This document shows positions 24,373 through 37,267 of a stretch of DNA of 64,000 bases, one piece after another (the first letter of the stretch is position 1; every line of letters starts with the position of its first letter). The notes beneath the pieces were generated by a model. It did no database searches, was not told the origin of the DNA, and worked only from the letters and a program-made list of their open reading frames with translations. Both the position numbers and the translations under genes were made by a program. Source of the DNA: Odontesthes bonariensis (taxonomy: Eukaryota > Chordata > Actinopteri > Atheriniformes > Atherinopsidae); NCBI RefSeq assembly GCF_027942865.1, contig NC_134523.1, positions 455,116-519,115 of the forward strand. Reading direction: 5' to 3'.

Positions 24373-27234
24373 ATGGCTGTGTTCGAAACCGCATACTACT
24401 CCCACTACTCCCACTACTCCCACTACTCATACTAACTTTAACTTTTTTAAGTTCCCGGATGCATACTAGATTCTCCTAAATGTTGGGTATGCATCATGAG
24501 GTTACTACTCATACTCAAACTACCCAAGATGCAACGTAACGTGACGTCGCTGATTGTCATTTCCTGTCAAAACGGCAGTTTCAAGCTAGCTACTACGAGG
24601 GTAGGTTCACTTCCTGTTTTCAAAACAAAAGCACCAATTGTATGGTAATGGCTTTCCCTATGATAAAAGGCAACGGGTATTTTATTTTGTGAAAATAACC
24701 GGAAGTGCGTTGCTCACTGCGGCTAGCTTTAGTAGCGCCGAATTCGTGGGAACAAAATTGTAAACAGCCGGTATTTTGTCAGGTTTTCAACACGTTGGGG
24801 ATCTAAACGACTACTTTCTCTCCTGAAAATGTTTCAAATGTTGCTAAAGTTTACAGAGTTTAGAGCTTAAGAGAAATCAGCTTCAGGCCGGCTGATTTCA
24901 GCTCGGGCAGGAGCGAAATGCATTGTGGGTAAATGCTCTGCATACTGTCTGATCGATGAGTATGTAGAATGCAGTATGCAGTATGTAGTATGTAGTATGC
25001 AGTATGTAGTATGTAGTATGTAGGATGTAGTGTGTAGTATGTAGTGTGTAGTATGTAGTATGTAGTATGCAGTATGCAGTATGTAGTATGTAGTGTGTAG
25101 TATGTAGTATGTAGTGTGTAGTATGTAGTATGTAGTATGCAGTATGCAGTATGTAGGATGTAGTATGCAGTATGTAGTATGTAGTGTGTAGTATGCAGTA
25201 TGCAGTATGTAGTATGTAGTGTGTAGTATGTAGTATGTAGTATGCAGTATGTAGTATGTAGGATGTAGTATGCAGTATGCAGTATGTAGTACGTAGTGTG
25301 TAGTATGTAGTATGTAGTATGCAGTATGCAGTATGTAGGATGTAGTATGCAGTATGCAGTATGTAGTATGCAGTATGTAGTATGTAGTATGCAGTATGCA
25401 GTATGTAGTATGTAGTGTGTAGTATGTAGTATGTAGTATGCAGTATGCAGTATGTAGGATGTAGTATGCAGTATGCAGTATGTAGTATGCAGTATGTAGT
25501 ATGCAGTATGTAGTATGCAGTATGCAGTATGTAGTGTGTAGTATGTAGTATGCAGTATGCAGTATGTAGGATGTAGTATGCAGTATGCAGTATGTAGTAC
25601 GTAGTGTGTAGTATGTAGTATGTAGTATGCAGTATGCAGTATGTAGGATGTAGTATGCAGTATGCAGTATGTAGTATGCAGTATGTAGTATGCAGTATGC
25701 AGTATGTAGTGTGTAGTATGTAGTATGCAGTATGCAGTATGTAGTATGTAGTGTGTAGTATGTAGTATGCAGTATGCAGTATGCAGTATGTAGGATGTAG
25801 TATGCAGTATGTAGTAGGTAGTATGTAGTATGCAGTATGTAGTATGCAGTATGTAGTATGCAGTATGCAGTATGTAGGATGTAGTATGTAGTATGTAGTG
25901 TGTAGTATGTAGTATGTAGTATGTAGTATGCAGTATGTAGTATGCAGTATGTAGTATGCAGTATGTAGTATGTAGGATGTAGTATGTAGTGTGTAGTGTG
26001 TAGTGTGTAGTATGTAGTATGTAGTATGCAGTATGTAGGATGTAGTATGTAGTATGTAGTGTGTAGTGTGTAGTATGTAGTACGTAGTATGTAGGATGTA
26101 GTATGCAGTATGTAGTATGTAGTATGCAGTATGCAGTATGTAGTATGTAGTGTGTAGTATGTAGTATGTAGTATGCAGTATGCAGTATGTAGGATGTAGT
26201 ATGCAGTATGCAGTATGTAGTATGCAGTATGTAGTATGTAGTATGTAGTATGCAGTATGCAGTATGTAGTGTGTAGTATGTAGTATGCAGTATGCAGTAT
26301 GTAGGATGTAGTATGCAGTATGCAGTATGTAGTACGTAGTGTGTAGTATGTAGTATGTAGTATGCAGTATGCAGTATGTAGGATGTAGTATGCAGTATGC
26401 AGTATGTAGTATGCAGTATGTAGTATGCAGTATGCAGTATGTAGTGTGTAGTATGTAGTATGCAGTATGCAGTATGTAGTATGTAGTGTGTAGTATGTAG
26501 TATGCAGTATGCAGTATGCAGTATGTAGGATGTAGTATGCAGTATGTAGTAGGTAGTATGTAGTATGCAGTATGTAGTATGCAGTATGTAGTATGCAGTA
26601 TGCAGTATGTAGGATGTAGTATGTAGTATGTAGTGTGTAGTATGTAGTATGTAGTATGTAGTATGCAGTATGTAGTATGCAGTATGTAGTATGCAGTATG
26701 TAGTATGTAGGATGTAGTATGTAGTGTGTAGTGTGTAGTGTGTAGTATGTAGTATGTAGTATGCAGTATGTAGGATGTAGTATGTAGTATGTAGTGTGTA
26801 GTGTGTAGTATGTAGTACGTAGTATGTAGGATGTAGTATGTAGGATGTAGTATGTAGTATGTAGTATGTAGGATGTAGTGTGTAGTGTGTAGTATGTAGG
26901 ATGTAGTATGTAGGATGTAGTATGTAGGATGTAGTGTGTAGTGTGTAGTATGTAGTATGTAGTATGTAGGATGTAGTATGTAGGATGTAGTATGTAGGAT
27001 GTAGTGTGTAGTGTGTAGTATGTAGGATGTAGTATGTAGGATGTAGTGTGTAGTATGTAGGATGTAGTATGTAGTATATAGGATGTAGTATGTAGGATGT
27101 AGTATGTAGTGTGTAGTATGTAGGATGTAGTATGTAGGATGTAGTATGTAGTATGTAGGATGTAGTGTGTAGTGTATAGTATGTAGTGTGTAGTATGTAG
27201 TATGTAGTATGTAGTAGGCGGTTTCGAACACAGC
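24373..27234. mobile_element. Terminal-inverted-repeat element carrying a heptamer satellite
   Basis: The perfect inverted ends are GGCTGTGTTCGAAACCGC at 24373-24390 and its complement at 27217-27234. The left interior (to about 24950) is ordinary sequence and the rest is a 2.26-kb heptamer array. The same interior and ends occur reversed at 59101-60190. No transposase frame was seen, so the element is nonautonomous. No target-site duplication could be settled, and the superfamily is left open. Confidence 0.8.
24955..27216. repeat. 2.26-kb heptamer satellite (AGTATGT/AGTATGC)
   Basis: Seven-base units, mainly AGTATGT and AGTATGC with AGGATGT and AGTGTGT variants. Rare variants recur at multiples of 7: TACGTAG at 25291, 25599 and 26334 (308 and 735 bp apart) and GTAGTAGGTA at 25811 and 26546 (735 bp). 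The 777-codon minus-strand frame is an artefact: a 7-bp unit rotates through all frames and contains no stop. Confidence 0.95.
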
Positions 27235-30200
27235 CTTTGTCTATGATCTGCTCCCTCTATGCTGAAGTCAAACTCATTTCAACTTGGCCGCTACATTCTA
27301 TGGCGACACGTTGACATCCAATCAGAGGGAATGTGGCAGATCTCATCAAATCATTCACCTCAAACAAAACGCCAGATATTCAAGAATGGCTGCCTGAAGC
27401 GCTAAAGCGCCAAAATACAACAAATGTCCTCTCAGGAAATTTCAAATATACAGTCCAATTCAAGCCAATTACAATCAAATCCTTTGTAATACAATCAAAT
27501 TCAATTCAGTCCTGCCTCTTCATGCCTAAACACACAGATCTTCACCTGTTGTGCAACATTAATAAATTGTAAGGGAATATTTTTCTGTTACTGGAAGTCA
27601 ATTGTACATCTTTTTGTGTTTAATAGGTTAATTTATTCAAATTAGCAGCTGAAATGAGCTCCTATGCTAAGGATTCTTTTTTTAAACTGAACATTAGCTA
27701 CTCTGTTAGCTCAGAGAACTTTGTTGATTTTTTTTACTTTTTAAAAAAAATTATTTAGATTTTTATGAGCCCCAAAATATTAAAACTTAACCGACTTAAA
27801 GAAAAATGGTAATAATTTCCAATTTAATCATTTTTACTGATAAATAATTACTGACCGACTCATGTTAGCTTGAGTAGTAAGTTAGCAGCTAGCTTTCAAA
27901 CAGCTCTGCTAGCTAGTGAAATGCTAACATTACGGAGCTACCCTACATGCTACGTTAGTCTTTATCGTGGAATTTCATCCTTTATAACGGCTCATTTTGT
28001 GAACTAACTTTAAACAAGTGCCTGGTAAATTCAGGTTGTGTATTTTATTTACAGTAAGGGGACTTTTAGGAGGACAAAAAAGAAAAAAATATTTAATAAT
28101 ACTTTGGTAACAGGTGTTGCTTTCACTATTTTGTTTGTTCCACTGATGAAATGTTAGAATAAAAATGAAAAGCTCAATTATTATTATCCATTGCATGATG
28201 CAAAATCATATAAAGAAAAGAATAAGTAGCCTTTAAAGTCCTTTAAGTTGCAAAGACAAAAAAACAAAAGTCCAAAAAAGCTGGATTTCCTGTTCTACGA
28301 AACCAAAACAAAACATTTTTCCAGGTATGAAAACTCAACGCTTATAATCAAGAAAATAGTTTGGAGTGATGACCAAAGAGTCATGAAGACGGTTGTCTAA
28401 TGACTCAGGTACAGTTTACAGGTGTTCATTTGGACCACACCCAGAATGCTTCGTCACCGTGCACCTTGATGAGCGTACATGTTGGATTCCTGTCTGTCCT
28501 GCTGACAGATTTACGGCTTTGGGGCTGAAGCCAAACGGCATCTGTGTCCAGGGGTGGAGCAGCGATTTTAAATGTTCCAGGGGTGTTACATGAGCGCCAC
28601 ATGAAGCCCAGAGACACGACGCTGAAGTTGGCATCCGATTCACGAATTAAATGTATGGGCATAAAGGGCCATTTCACTGCATTTTTGCATTTTGATCGCC
28701 CTAAACTAGATCCTGTATGGAAACTACAATAGTTACACTGCTCAAATCTGGATGGAATTATTCTAAAGAGGGTACAGAGTCTTTAAAACACATTTTATGC
28801 TTTGTTAAAACTTTATTTGGTCCTGTACTTTACTCCCCAACATCCTCGTGGTTCCTTATGAGCAGAACCGGAAACCCTGTGAGTCACGAGAGCCGAGACT
28901 TTGTGTTTATTTTCCCTGAGGAAGAATGCAGGCGAGTGGCTGAGGTTTACAAACCAGATTATTTCATGATCACACGTCATAAAACTCAGTGGAATACGCA
29001 CGTAAGTAAGTGTTGAAGCTTTTACAGCCACAACTTATTAATTCAGCTATTATGAAGCAGCCTGGGGGCCTCTTATGGGCCCCCGCCACCTGAATCTGAG
29101 TTTTATGGTTTCTAAACTTACAAATTACTGCTTTCTCCTGAGCTGAAACACCCATTTAAAAACAGAAACTGCAGTGGGAGCGAGCATGTCAGTTCTGGTG
29201 GAGTTTTTACGCTGGATTAGTGACAGTTTGATGTCATTTCTCTTATTGTTTCTTTAGGTTTTATCCGCAGAGTTCAGCGTTTTGGCCCCTGACTTCCTTT
29301 GGGGCTTCATCTTTGAGTTTCCCTCGGGATTAATAAAATATCCATCTATCTTCTGTTGGTCTTTGGGGATTCTGAGTTGGTGGTCCAGACTTTCCATCAG
29401 CTAAAAATATTAAACCTGACAAAATTCGGCCCTTTAACACTGCGGACTGAAACAATAAAGCAGCTTTGTGTCGACCACGTTAGTTTGTAAGTGAAGCGTT
29501 ACCATAAATGCTCCCTGGAACAGTCACCACAGTGTTTGAGTGACGCCCCTTAAAAATACATCCAAATATATCACATGACCAACACTAAACATACAGTAGA
29601 TAAGACTAAAATATACTCTATATACACACAGGAGATGTAATGCCCTTTAAAAACGCATTAAAACCACCGTCAGGTCTATATAAAACATCCAGTTCTGAAT
29701 GTGGGAGGCCTGGAGCTGTGATGCATGCTGGGTTATATTATAATAATATTATAATTATAATGCAAAGTCAAAACCCTGTTAAAGAAAGAGTAAAAGAAAC
29801 ATTATTAAATATTCTCAGTCATCTCCTAAATAATTTCAGTGGGAAAAACTGCAAAACGTTTCTATTCAAATCAGTTTAATCATATTTTAAGTCATCTAAA
29901 AGGCACTTTAAAGAGAAAGTTTAATACAAGTATTACCATCTTTCAGACGTGCTTCGTTATGAGCCTTGTTTGCATAATTTGGTCATAACTACATCGCTTG
30001 AAATTAGCGTTCATTTAATATTAAACACTATGGATTTTATCGTGAGTATTCTGTCTCGTTTTATGCTAATTGTGTCGTTTAGTGACTCATTTATTTCAAG
30101 TGTGAAGACACTGCTGAGCTAATCCTACATTTAACCTGTTCTCATGACCTCAGCGCACCGCCTTCAGGCCCTTTGGTGAGTCATCAACACGCCGTTCAAA

Positions 30201-30542
30201 AGCACGTCGAATGGTTCGTGTCGGGGCAAAAATAACAAGACGGGACGTCGTTTCCTCAGAATAAACAGCGTAACACGAAAAAGTACCAAAAAAAGCCTAA
30301 AAATGAAAGCAGCTGCACGTCTTCCTGAGACCAGGCAGGATTTACTGTCCTGTTATACAGCCGTGGCTCAAAGCTGCTCAGCGTTGTTGTTAAGCATTTC
30401 CACCAGGTGCATGATGGGAAATAATCTCAGGAAAATCTGGTTGTAATGAGTGTTTTTAAAAATCTTTAGTCTGAGACTTAAAACTCGGTGTCGCTGTCTT
30501 TAGATGTTTATGTTTAGGGATAGAGCAGACGCTTTTATCCAC

Positions 30543-30585
<43 letters not shown>

Positions 30586-31541
30586 TATATATTTATATAT
30601 AATATCTTATAATATGTTTAAAGTTCCTGTGTGAGAGGTCAGACATTAGTTCATGAATGAATTAGCTAATGTTTAAGGAAGTCTGAACCTTTAAAACTGC
30701 TCAGCTTCAGCGTCCCGGTCAGAACTTCCCAAATTCCACGTTTGGGAGACACAAAGTGAGTTTTTCCCTCCCAGATTCCCAGAGACCTAACCCAGAGTAA
30801 TCTAGCTTAGCTGACCAATCAAAACGCTTCAATAATAAACCGTTTTTCCACTCTTTGACAAACTCCCAAAGCAGAAAATAACTGTTTAACTGTTTAACTG
30901 GCTCTAAATAAATGTGAAACAAGGAGCCCATCAGTAACCGTGGGTTACAGATTACATCAGAACATTTAAACTGTATAAACTTCCTGGTCCTGGTTCTGAT
31001 GGAGTTTTTTCTCCCCACAGTCGCCCTGTGTCTCCTTCCTTGTAGCCATGAAACGGTGCTTTTTGTGTCTGGCAGACAGTTAATACAGTGAAATACTGTA
31101 GTTCTGCAGGGAAATAAAGTATTTGAACAACTGCTTTACAGACGGTAACGGTTGGAACAGGTAAAGTTTCACCACCTTTCACACTTTATTTCCCCTGCAG
31201 CTCAGAACAGTCCTCACATTGTGGGACGTAATGAGAATCCTGACGCTGTGGAGTCGGTCTCAGTTGTTCCAAACTGCTGCAGAAAAGGGAACAACAAGGC
31301 TGCTTTCTGCCTTTCATCCTCAGCACAAAGACGCTCAGTCTGGCTTCCTGCAGATCACGAGGCTTCAACAAACCAACCAACACCAACACTTTGTAGTTTG
31401 TTGCCTCTGATTAAAGGTCCCGTCAGCTCCAACAGCCTCATATGAGCAGATGCTGAGCTGGCAGAACAGTATCCCACAAAAGTTGGAGACTTTTGCCTGA
31501 AACTCCAACATGATGAGTTTCACTAACTGATCACACATAAC
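27235..31541. other. Long non-coding stretch, no gene recognised
   Basis: All open frames are short and lack splice signals or known motifs. An L2-like tail (CGGGATTAATAAAATATCCA) lies near 29325-29350 and an (AT)n microsatellite at 30541-30600. The rest shows nothing identifiable by eye. Confidence 0.45.
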
Positions 31542-31674
31542 TACAGCCGGGCAACGATTAAAACCTTTAATCTAATTAATCACATGATTTCCCTGATTAA
31601 TCACGATTAATCTCATTTGTACGCAGAATCCAAAAATGAATCCAAAAGTAGCGTATAGCCTTTAGCATTTAGCT

Positions 31675-31980
31675 TTATTTTAAATGTGCTGCCATATGAA
31701 TGAAAGTGCCATAACATTTGTTGTGCAAACACACTTTTAACATCAGCATCTTTCTGTAGTTTTTATGTAGAAGCCTCGCTCCACTGTCTGTTTCCTTGAA
31801 TGACTTGCTGCTATCAGTTGTGTGTTTTGCCTTTAAGTGATATTTTAGACTGGAACTACTACGCTGAGAAGACAATTCAACTTGGCAGTGTTTACAGATG
31901 ACTTTGGTTCTGTCGACTCCGCCGTCTGGAAGAACTTTAACATGAAAATGGCCGAGTAAAAGTTCCGTACCCTTCTCCAT
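31675..31980 (-). pseudogene. BED zinc-finger fragment of a hAT transposase (copy 3)
   Basis: The 101-codon frame appears identical to that of copy 2, including CKHCQ and the YHLKAKH zinc ligands. No transposase core follows. Confidence 0.6.
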
Positions 31981-32027
31981 GTTTGGTGGATCCGCCGATT
32001 ACTTTCTTTTCCTGTTCCACAGCAGAC

Positions 32028-32370
32028 AGCAGCAGACTTTTACAAAATAAAAGCCTGTGAGCAGCAGACTTTTACAAAATAAAAGCCTGTGAGCAACAGA
32101 CTTTTACAAAATAAAAGCCTGTGAGCAGCAGACTTTTACAAAATAAAAGCCTGTGAGCAGCAGACTTTTACAAAATAAAAGCCTGTGAGCAGCAGACTTT
32201 TACAAAATAAAAGCCTGTGAGCAGCAGACTTTTACAGAATAAAAGCCTGTGAGCAGCAGACTTTTACAAAATAAAAGCCTGTGAGCAACAGACTTTTACA
32301 AAATAAAAGCCTGTGAGGAACAGACTTTTACAAAATAAAAGCCTGTGAGCAACAGACTTTTACAATAACA
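32028..32370. repeat. 32-bp minisatellite inside hAT-like copy 3
   Basis: About 10-11 units with the ACTTTTACAAAATAAAAGCC core. It is the shortest array in a complete element and so may be closest to the ancestral state. Confidence 0.93.
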
Positions 32371-32387
32371 AAATAAATAATAAAACA

Positions 32388-32535
32388 GGGGTGGTCCGTG
32401 GCGTAGTGGGTTCAGCTGGCCCCGGTTCGAGTCCCACATCGGACGGCCCTGTGCTGCATGTTGTTCCCCCTCTCTCTGCCCCCTGCTTCCTGTCTCTCTG
32501 AACTTTCCATTAAAGGCACAAAAGCCCCAAAAAAT
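32388..32535 (+). mobile_element. tRNA-derived SINE inside hAT-like copy 3
   Basis: GGTCCGTGGCGTAGTGGG resembles an RNA polymerase III A box region and GGTTCGAGTCCC a B box. A body with TCTCTCTGCCCCCTGCTTCC and an A-rich end after AAAGGCACAAAAGCCCC follows. The same order is seen at 61318-61490. Confidence 0.72.
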
Positions 32536-33044
32536 TATATTAAAAAAATTTAAAAACTGCGTTAATGCGCAATAAAATTTTTATTGGCGTTAAATAATAA
32601 CGAGTTAACTCACCCAGCCCTACACATCACCTGTGTTGACACCTTTTTTAGTTCCTCTGCCACCTTCAGTCACACAAATCAACCAACACCGAGTTAAGAT
32701 CTCATGAAAATAAATCGCTTTAAATATATATATTCTGGCACATTCAGGATTTTGGTCATTTAGATATTAAAACATACTTTCCCTAACAAACTCAGTAACT
32801 AAATCAGTAACTAAATCAGTATTATTGGATAGTAATGACACATAACCGGCTCCACTGACATCACATCGGTTTAGAAGGTCGTGCACGTGTCCGGCTTTGT
32901 TTGTTCATCCAGGAAGACGATGCGAACTGCAGCTGCTGCCGTCCACCCACATAAAAACAGCTCTCTGTTAAATCTTTCACCACGTCTGACACTTTGAACC
33001 CGGCGACCTGCAGCAGGAGCTCACAGGCTTCCACAGATGGTCTG

Positions 33045-34032
33045 CAGAGGTGGCTAGTTACCAGTTATATTTACTCGAGTAAGTAAGAAAACATTATACT
33101 TCTAGGAGTAGTTTTAAATCTCTATACTTTTTACTTTTCCTTGAGTAGATGTGTGCAGCAGAAACTGTCCTCTTACTCCGCTACATTAGGCTACAATGAG
33201 CTGGTTACTTTTGTTCTTACCTCTTTGGTATTCTACGCCTCATTATTTTTATCCCCCCGCGTACGCCTCATTTTAATGTTTTATTCTGACAGAGAGAGAG
33301 ACTTCCGCCAAAGGCTCTACCACCTGACTGTGTTCCACCAATCAGACGCAGCCGTGCAGTCTGGTCACGTGACCGTACTCGATCTCAGCGGCGGGACGGG
33401 TTAGCTTTAGCATTAGCAGTCGTAGCAAACAAACAAAGAAACAGATGAAAAATGTCAGAACCAACGGTGGGAAATGAAGACGCAGACGAGGCCTCATACT
33501 GAAAGCATGTTTACCTTACAAAGAGTGAGAAACAGCAGCTACATTATGTGTCTTCTGTGGCAACCAAAACAAACGCACATTTCAGCAGAAACTCAACATC
33601 TAACCTGAGGAAACATGTAGCGCTAAGTTTCCTAAACTCGTTTTTCCCCCATGGATAGATGAATGTTTGTTTTTTAGGTTACATATGGGTTACATATGTT
33701 TTAAACATTTCCTAAGTCTCCTTTATTTTTTATTGAAGTACTTTAATTTACCTGGATTATTTTGATTTAAGCTATTTTGTAATTAATTCATTCATTTTAA
33801 TTTATTTGATCAATTGGATGAACTCTAATTGGCCTAAAGATGATTATTTAGTATGTTTGTCTGTCTGATTGAATGCTTGTGTTAACAAATAAATCAGACG
33901 GTACTCAACAGTTACTCAGTACTCGAGTAGTTTTTTCACAGAGCACTTTTTTACTCTTACTCAGGTAATTATTTGGATGACTACTTTTTACTTTTACTTG
34001 AGTATAATTTTTGGCTGCTCTGCCCACCTCTG
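33045..34032 (+). mobile_element. Tol2-like nonautonomous hAT element
   Basis: Ends are CAGAGGTGG and CCACCTCTG, followed inward by TACTCGAGTAAGTAA and TTTTACTTGAGTATAA, the ACTTGAGTA-rich subterminal pattern of Tol2-type hAT elements. A degenerate BED-finger stretch (STSNLRKHV in one frame near 33600) interrupted by stops lies inside. The flanking octamers ATGGTCTG and GTCGTGTG agree only partly, so the insertion looks old. Confidence 0.78.
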
Positions 34033-35920
34033 GTCGTGTGAAACTGACCATCTTTCCAAAGACAGTTTTCAGCGTCAGAATGAAATCTTTCGTCTTTTTT
34101 AATGAAAACGATGATGTTCGGGGGCGCCTTCTGTGTTCTAATGTTAGACGTGGCCACTGAGATGTCACCCGTTCATTTGGTGAGATCAGAACTCTAATTT
34201 AACCCTTTAAGACAGCGGCGTCAATTCAGCCAAAGCTAAGCTAAGGTAAAGGTCACTATAGTCACATGACTACAGTATCAATAAATCAATATACAATAAT
34301 CACCACAAAAGCCTGCTACGTAGCTTATCTGTGTGCAAATGCAGTCTCACTCACACCCGCTAACATAACAATGGACACGTCTCCGTCTCCCTGTTAGCAT
34401 TAGCATTAGCATTAGCATTAGCTTCGTTAACAGCCAGAATCCCGCCTTCTCTCCCTGGGCCTCCTTCCTCACCGCTGGGGCAACATTGGACTCCTTTCTT
34501 TGGTGATAAATAAATCTAAAGTTTTCTGCTTTCTTTTCATATTTTACATTAATTAGCAAACAACAAATCCCGCTAATAACATCAGCTTTGACCTCCAGGC
34601 TCCGTCATCTCGTGGGAGGGAGGGGGGGCTGGGAGATACCACATTTCAAAAGGGGAGATGATACTTAGATCAATTGATTATATTGTTCAGAATTAATTGA
34701 CACAGAGTAATTCCATAAATTAATTTATCGAACATTTCCATTTTCCCCTGGAGTTGGACTCGCCGTGGTCAGCCTCTTATGGGGAATTTATTGATCGGAC
34801 TGTCACAGATACAAGTACATTTCAGAATGCCCGGAAATTCCCTTTGACCTCAGTTTGTGCCAACCCTTTATTCCATTCTGTATCATTCAATGCGTACGTG
34901 GCTCAAACCCCTCCCTCTCAGGCGCCTGGCTTTCGCCATTATCGTAAACAAGCTCATTCTAACCTTAAAGAATATTCATATGAACCGAACAACAAAGCAC
35001 ACGATGTAATTAGGCCATGTCATTCCCACATAGTCCCCCCTGAAATCACTTATCAGGGATTTAATAAAGAAATAATCTAAAAAAAAGAAAATCATCACAC
35101 ATAATTAACATAATTAGCACAAAATTATTCTAATAATTCTACATTCTAAATCAAGGGGAACATATTGAATAAATGAAAATCACGTTAAACGATACTGAAT
35201 TCAACAATCATTTAAATCTTTAACATCGCCATCACACCTGTCCACTGTTCGCAGGAGCGAAAAACCCGCCGGCTGCTACTTTCCTAACTCATGTTCTTAT
35301 TCTTGGGAAAACTCTCCTACGGCCCCCCCCCACTCGGCGACCGACCACTTAATTACTCTTTCAGTACCAAAGGTCGCACTCCGAACAGTTGCCTGACACA
35401 ACTGGCCATGGACATATGAGTGATTAGTTCTGATTGATAATAAACATAGAATGAACAGCTGCCAAACCCAATTGACGCCCATTCTTTAGGAACATTTGTA
35501 TCAACATCTGCTTTAAAATGTGCTCGTGTTGCAGTAAAAGTGGACAGAATGATTGAACAGATCTTAAAGAAGTGCGCCTGTGAAGTCTCTTAACATCGGG
35601 TTAGTTTTGGCTCAGCACTTGTTGCACTTGGACTGCGCTCTCAGGCAAATAAACATGAACTGGTGTGGAACACGGAGAATCACCGTCCAACACAAACACA
35701 CATGTAAACATACTTTCCCATCGGCTGCCAACCGGTTTGAGTTCTGGAAGGTCCAGTTCGTGTCCCGGGTGTTACTGGACCAAATGTTTGTTAACTGGGA
35801 CGCTGCTGCGCCTGCTGTCTCTGTTTCTGATCTGCTGCTGGATTTATTTTTATTCTGGGAATTATCTTTGTGCTGGAGAGCTTCAGAGGGGCCGAGGGCC
35901 GAGTCCATGCAAGTTACTGT
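34033..35920. other. Non-coding region with no recognised gene
   Basis: A short GCATTA microsatellite lies at about 34396-34423. No splice-supported frame, tRNA or clear transposon ends were found. Part of 34600-35100 has the look of old repeat, but no family could be assigned. Confidence 0.4.
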
Positions 35921-35924
35921 CGTC

Positions 35925-36768
35925 AGTAGGGATGGGAATAGATGAGATTTTTACGATTCCAATTCCATTTTCAATTCTGCTTAACGATTCGGTTCTTTGT
36001 CGGTTCCCTTATGGATTCTCATTTGGAGAAAAAGGACAACAAACCGGTCGATCAGCATCAACTTTGTTTAGTTTAGAAGTAACACGAGTCGTGACCTCAC
36101 AAACCCAACAACGGTGAGGTCCACATTGGTCTATCCTGGCCTGGGTAATTTAACTCTTCCTGCTCTGGTGAAAGGAGAAGCTGGAGGTAGAGGTGAACTG
36201 GGGGTAGTACCACCAGCCTCTGGCTCTGAGCCAGTCAGGCTCTGTCTCTCATGATTTCATCTAAATGTAATGCCTGAGAAGGCATTCATTTAACCTTAAC
36301 CGTTACTAACAGCAGCTTTTACAATCAGGCAAATGGTGCTAACATGATAGGCAGTGTTAGTTAGTTAGTTAGTTACCTGCAGTGTTAGCCGAGGACATGC
36401 TAACGCTGCTAACGTTGCTGGGTGCAGATTCACCAACGTTAGTCCGGAGCAGATCGAAAACGCGACATTCATTCATAGTTATTGCATGTTGGTAGTATTT
36501 CCTCCCTTTGGTGAAATATTCACTTTGCAAGTTGCCCTGTTGTCGTCTTTTTTAGGGATGTGTAACCAAACTTTCGAGCGTTTGTACCGCTTGGGCGCCA
36601 TGTTTACTGTTGGCTGCTGGCTGCGCTGGACTCGCCACGCAACGCTGCGTGGTGACGTCATTCGCGCCCACTGGACTCGATAAGGGAATCGTTTGCAAAA
36701 CCGCCAAACGATTCCAAGGAATTTAAACGCTGGGAACCGTATTTCGATTCCCATCCCTACCGACAACC
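35925..36768 (-). mobile_element. ZBED/hAT-type nonautonomous element remnant
   Basis: The left end GTAGGGATGGGAAT and right end ATTCCCATCCCTAC are complementary. On the minus strand (about 36487-36620) a BED-finger-like stretch reads KRSKVWLHIPKKDDNRATCK, then KGGNTTNM, typical of ZBED/hAT proteins. The second half of the finger and all catalytic parts are missing. Confidence 0.68.
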
Positions 36769-36834
36769 CTGCATCCTGCGCAGTCATGCAATAAAAAGTT
36801 GCGTTTTAGGCTCAAATCATCCAAAAATCTGTGG

Positions 36835-36950
36835 TTCAGAAGGAAGAGCGGGCGTCTGCCCATCAGAAGGTTGCAGGTTTGAGTCCCAGCTCCACATGTT
36901 GAAGTGTTCTTTGACAAGAACATCATCAGAAGTCTTTAGTCTTGTTTTAT
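36835..36950 (+). mobile_element. tRNA-derived SINE fragment
   Basis: GAGCGGGCGTCTGCCCATCA, then AGGTTGCAGGTTTGAGTCCC (B box) and CCACATGTTGAAGTGTTCTT match the head of a common teleost tRNA-derived SINE. Only the 5' part is preserved. Confidence 0.55.
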
Positions 36951-36957
36951 GCAAATT

Positions 36958-37262
36958 AACCCTCCTGTTGTCCTGTGGGTCCAAAGTGAGCCACCACCAT
37001 GTTTATCTGTAGAAAAAATACCTTAAACTATCTTTTTCCAACTTGAAATGTTCTGACTGTTCCTAAAGGGACCCCATCATTAGAAAAAGTCACTTTATTT
37101 TTGTTTATGTTTCCATGTGGGCTGTACACCACTAGGGTACAAACATTTTTGACCCGTGAATTATAAAAACATTTAAACTCCAGAAAAAAGTTCACTGTTT
37201 TTTTCCCTTTCAATATAATTAATTCAGAAGTAATTACTACACATTTATATAATAGCAATAAT
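36958..37262. mobile_element. Dispersed repeat family R2, truncated copy
   Basis: Begins TTAACCCTCCTGTTGTCC and continues through ACCACCATGTTTATC and GTACACCACTAGGGTAC. Longer copies lie at 53549-54240 and 62738-63360. This one stops abruptly where the 55-bp array begins. Confidence 0.65.
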
Positions 37263-37267
37263 AAATG

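Larger units (their letters stand above)
31542..32622 (-). mobile_element. hAT-like nonautonomous element, copy 3, with 8-bp TSD
   Basis: The ends are TACAGCCGGGCAACGATTAA and GAGTTAACTCACCCAGCCCTA. The flanks are CACATAAC (31534-31541) and CACATCAC (32623-32630), an 8-bp target-site duplication with one mismatch, as expected for hAT. Contents in order: BED-finger frame (31675-31980, minus), about 10 units of the 32-bp repeat, then a SINE. This copy best defines the family's boundaries. Confidence 0.85.

Noticed and set aside
24898-27231. 777-codon frame of [12 protein letters not shown] repeats, and similar frames at 41392-42008, 43629-44304 and 58698-59740
   Set aside because: The seven-base unit has no stop in any frame, so all three frames stay open. 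The frames change length only with array edges.
32388-32470. A tRNA gene suggested by A- and B-box-like motifs
   Set aside because: There is no complete cloverleaf and the segment continues into a conserved SINE body. The motif is repeated with the same body elsewhere in the window.
34600-35100. Possible LTR or endogenous retroviral fragment
   Set aside because: No paired LTRs, primer-binding site or gag/pol motif could be seen. Left as unassigned non-coding sequence.
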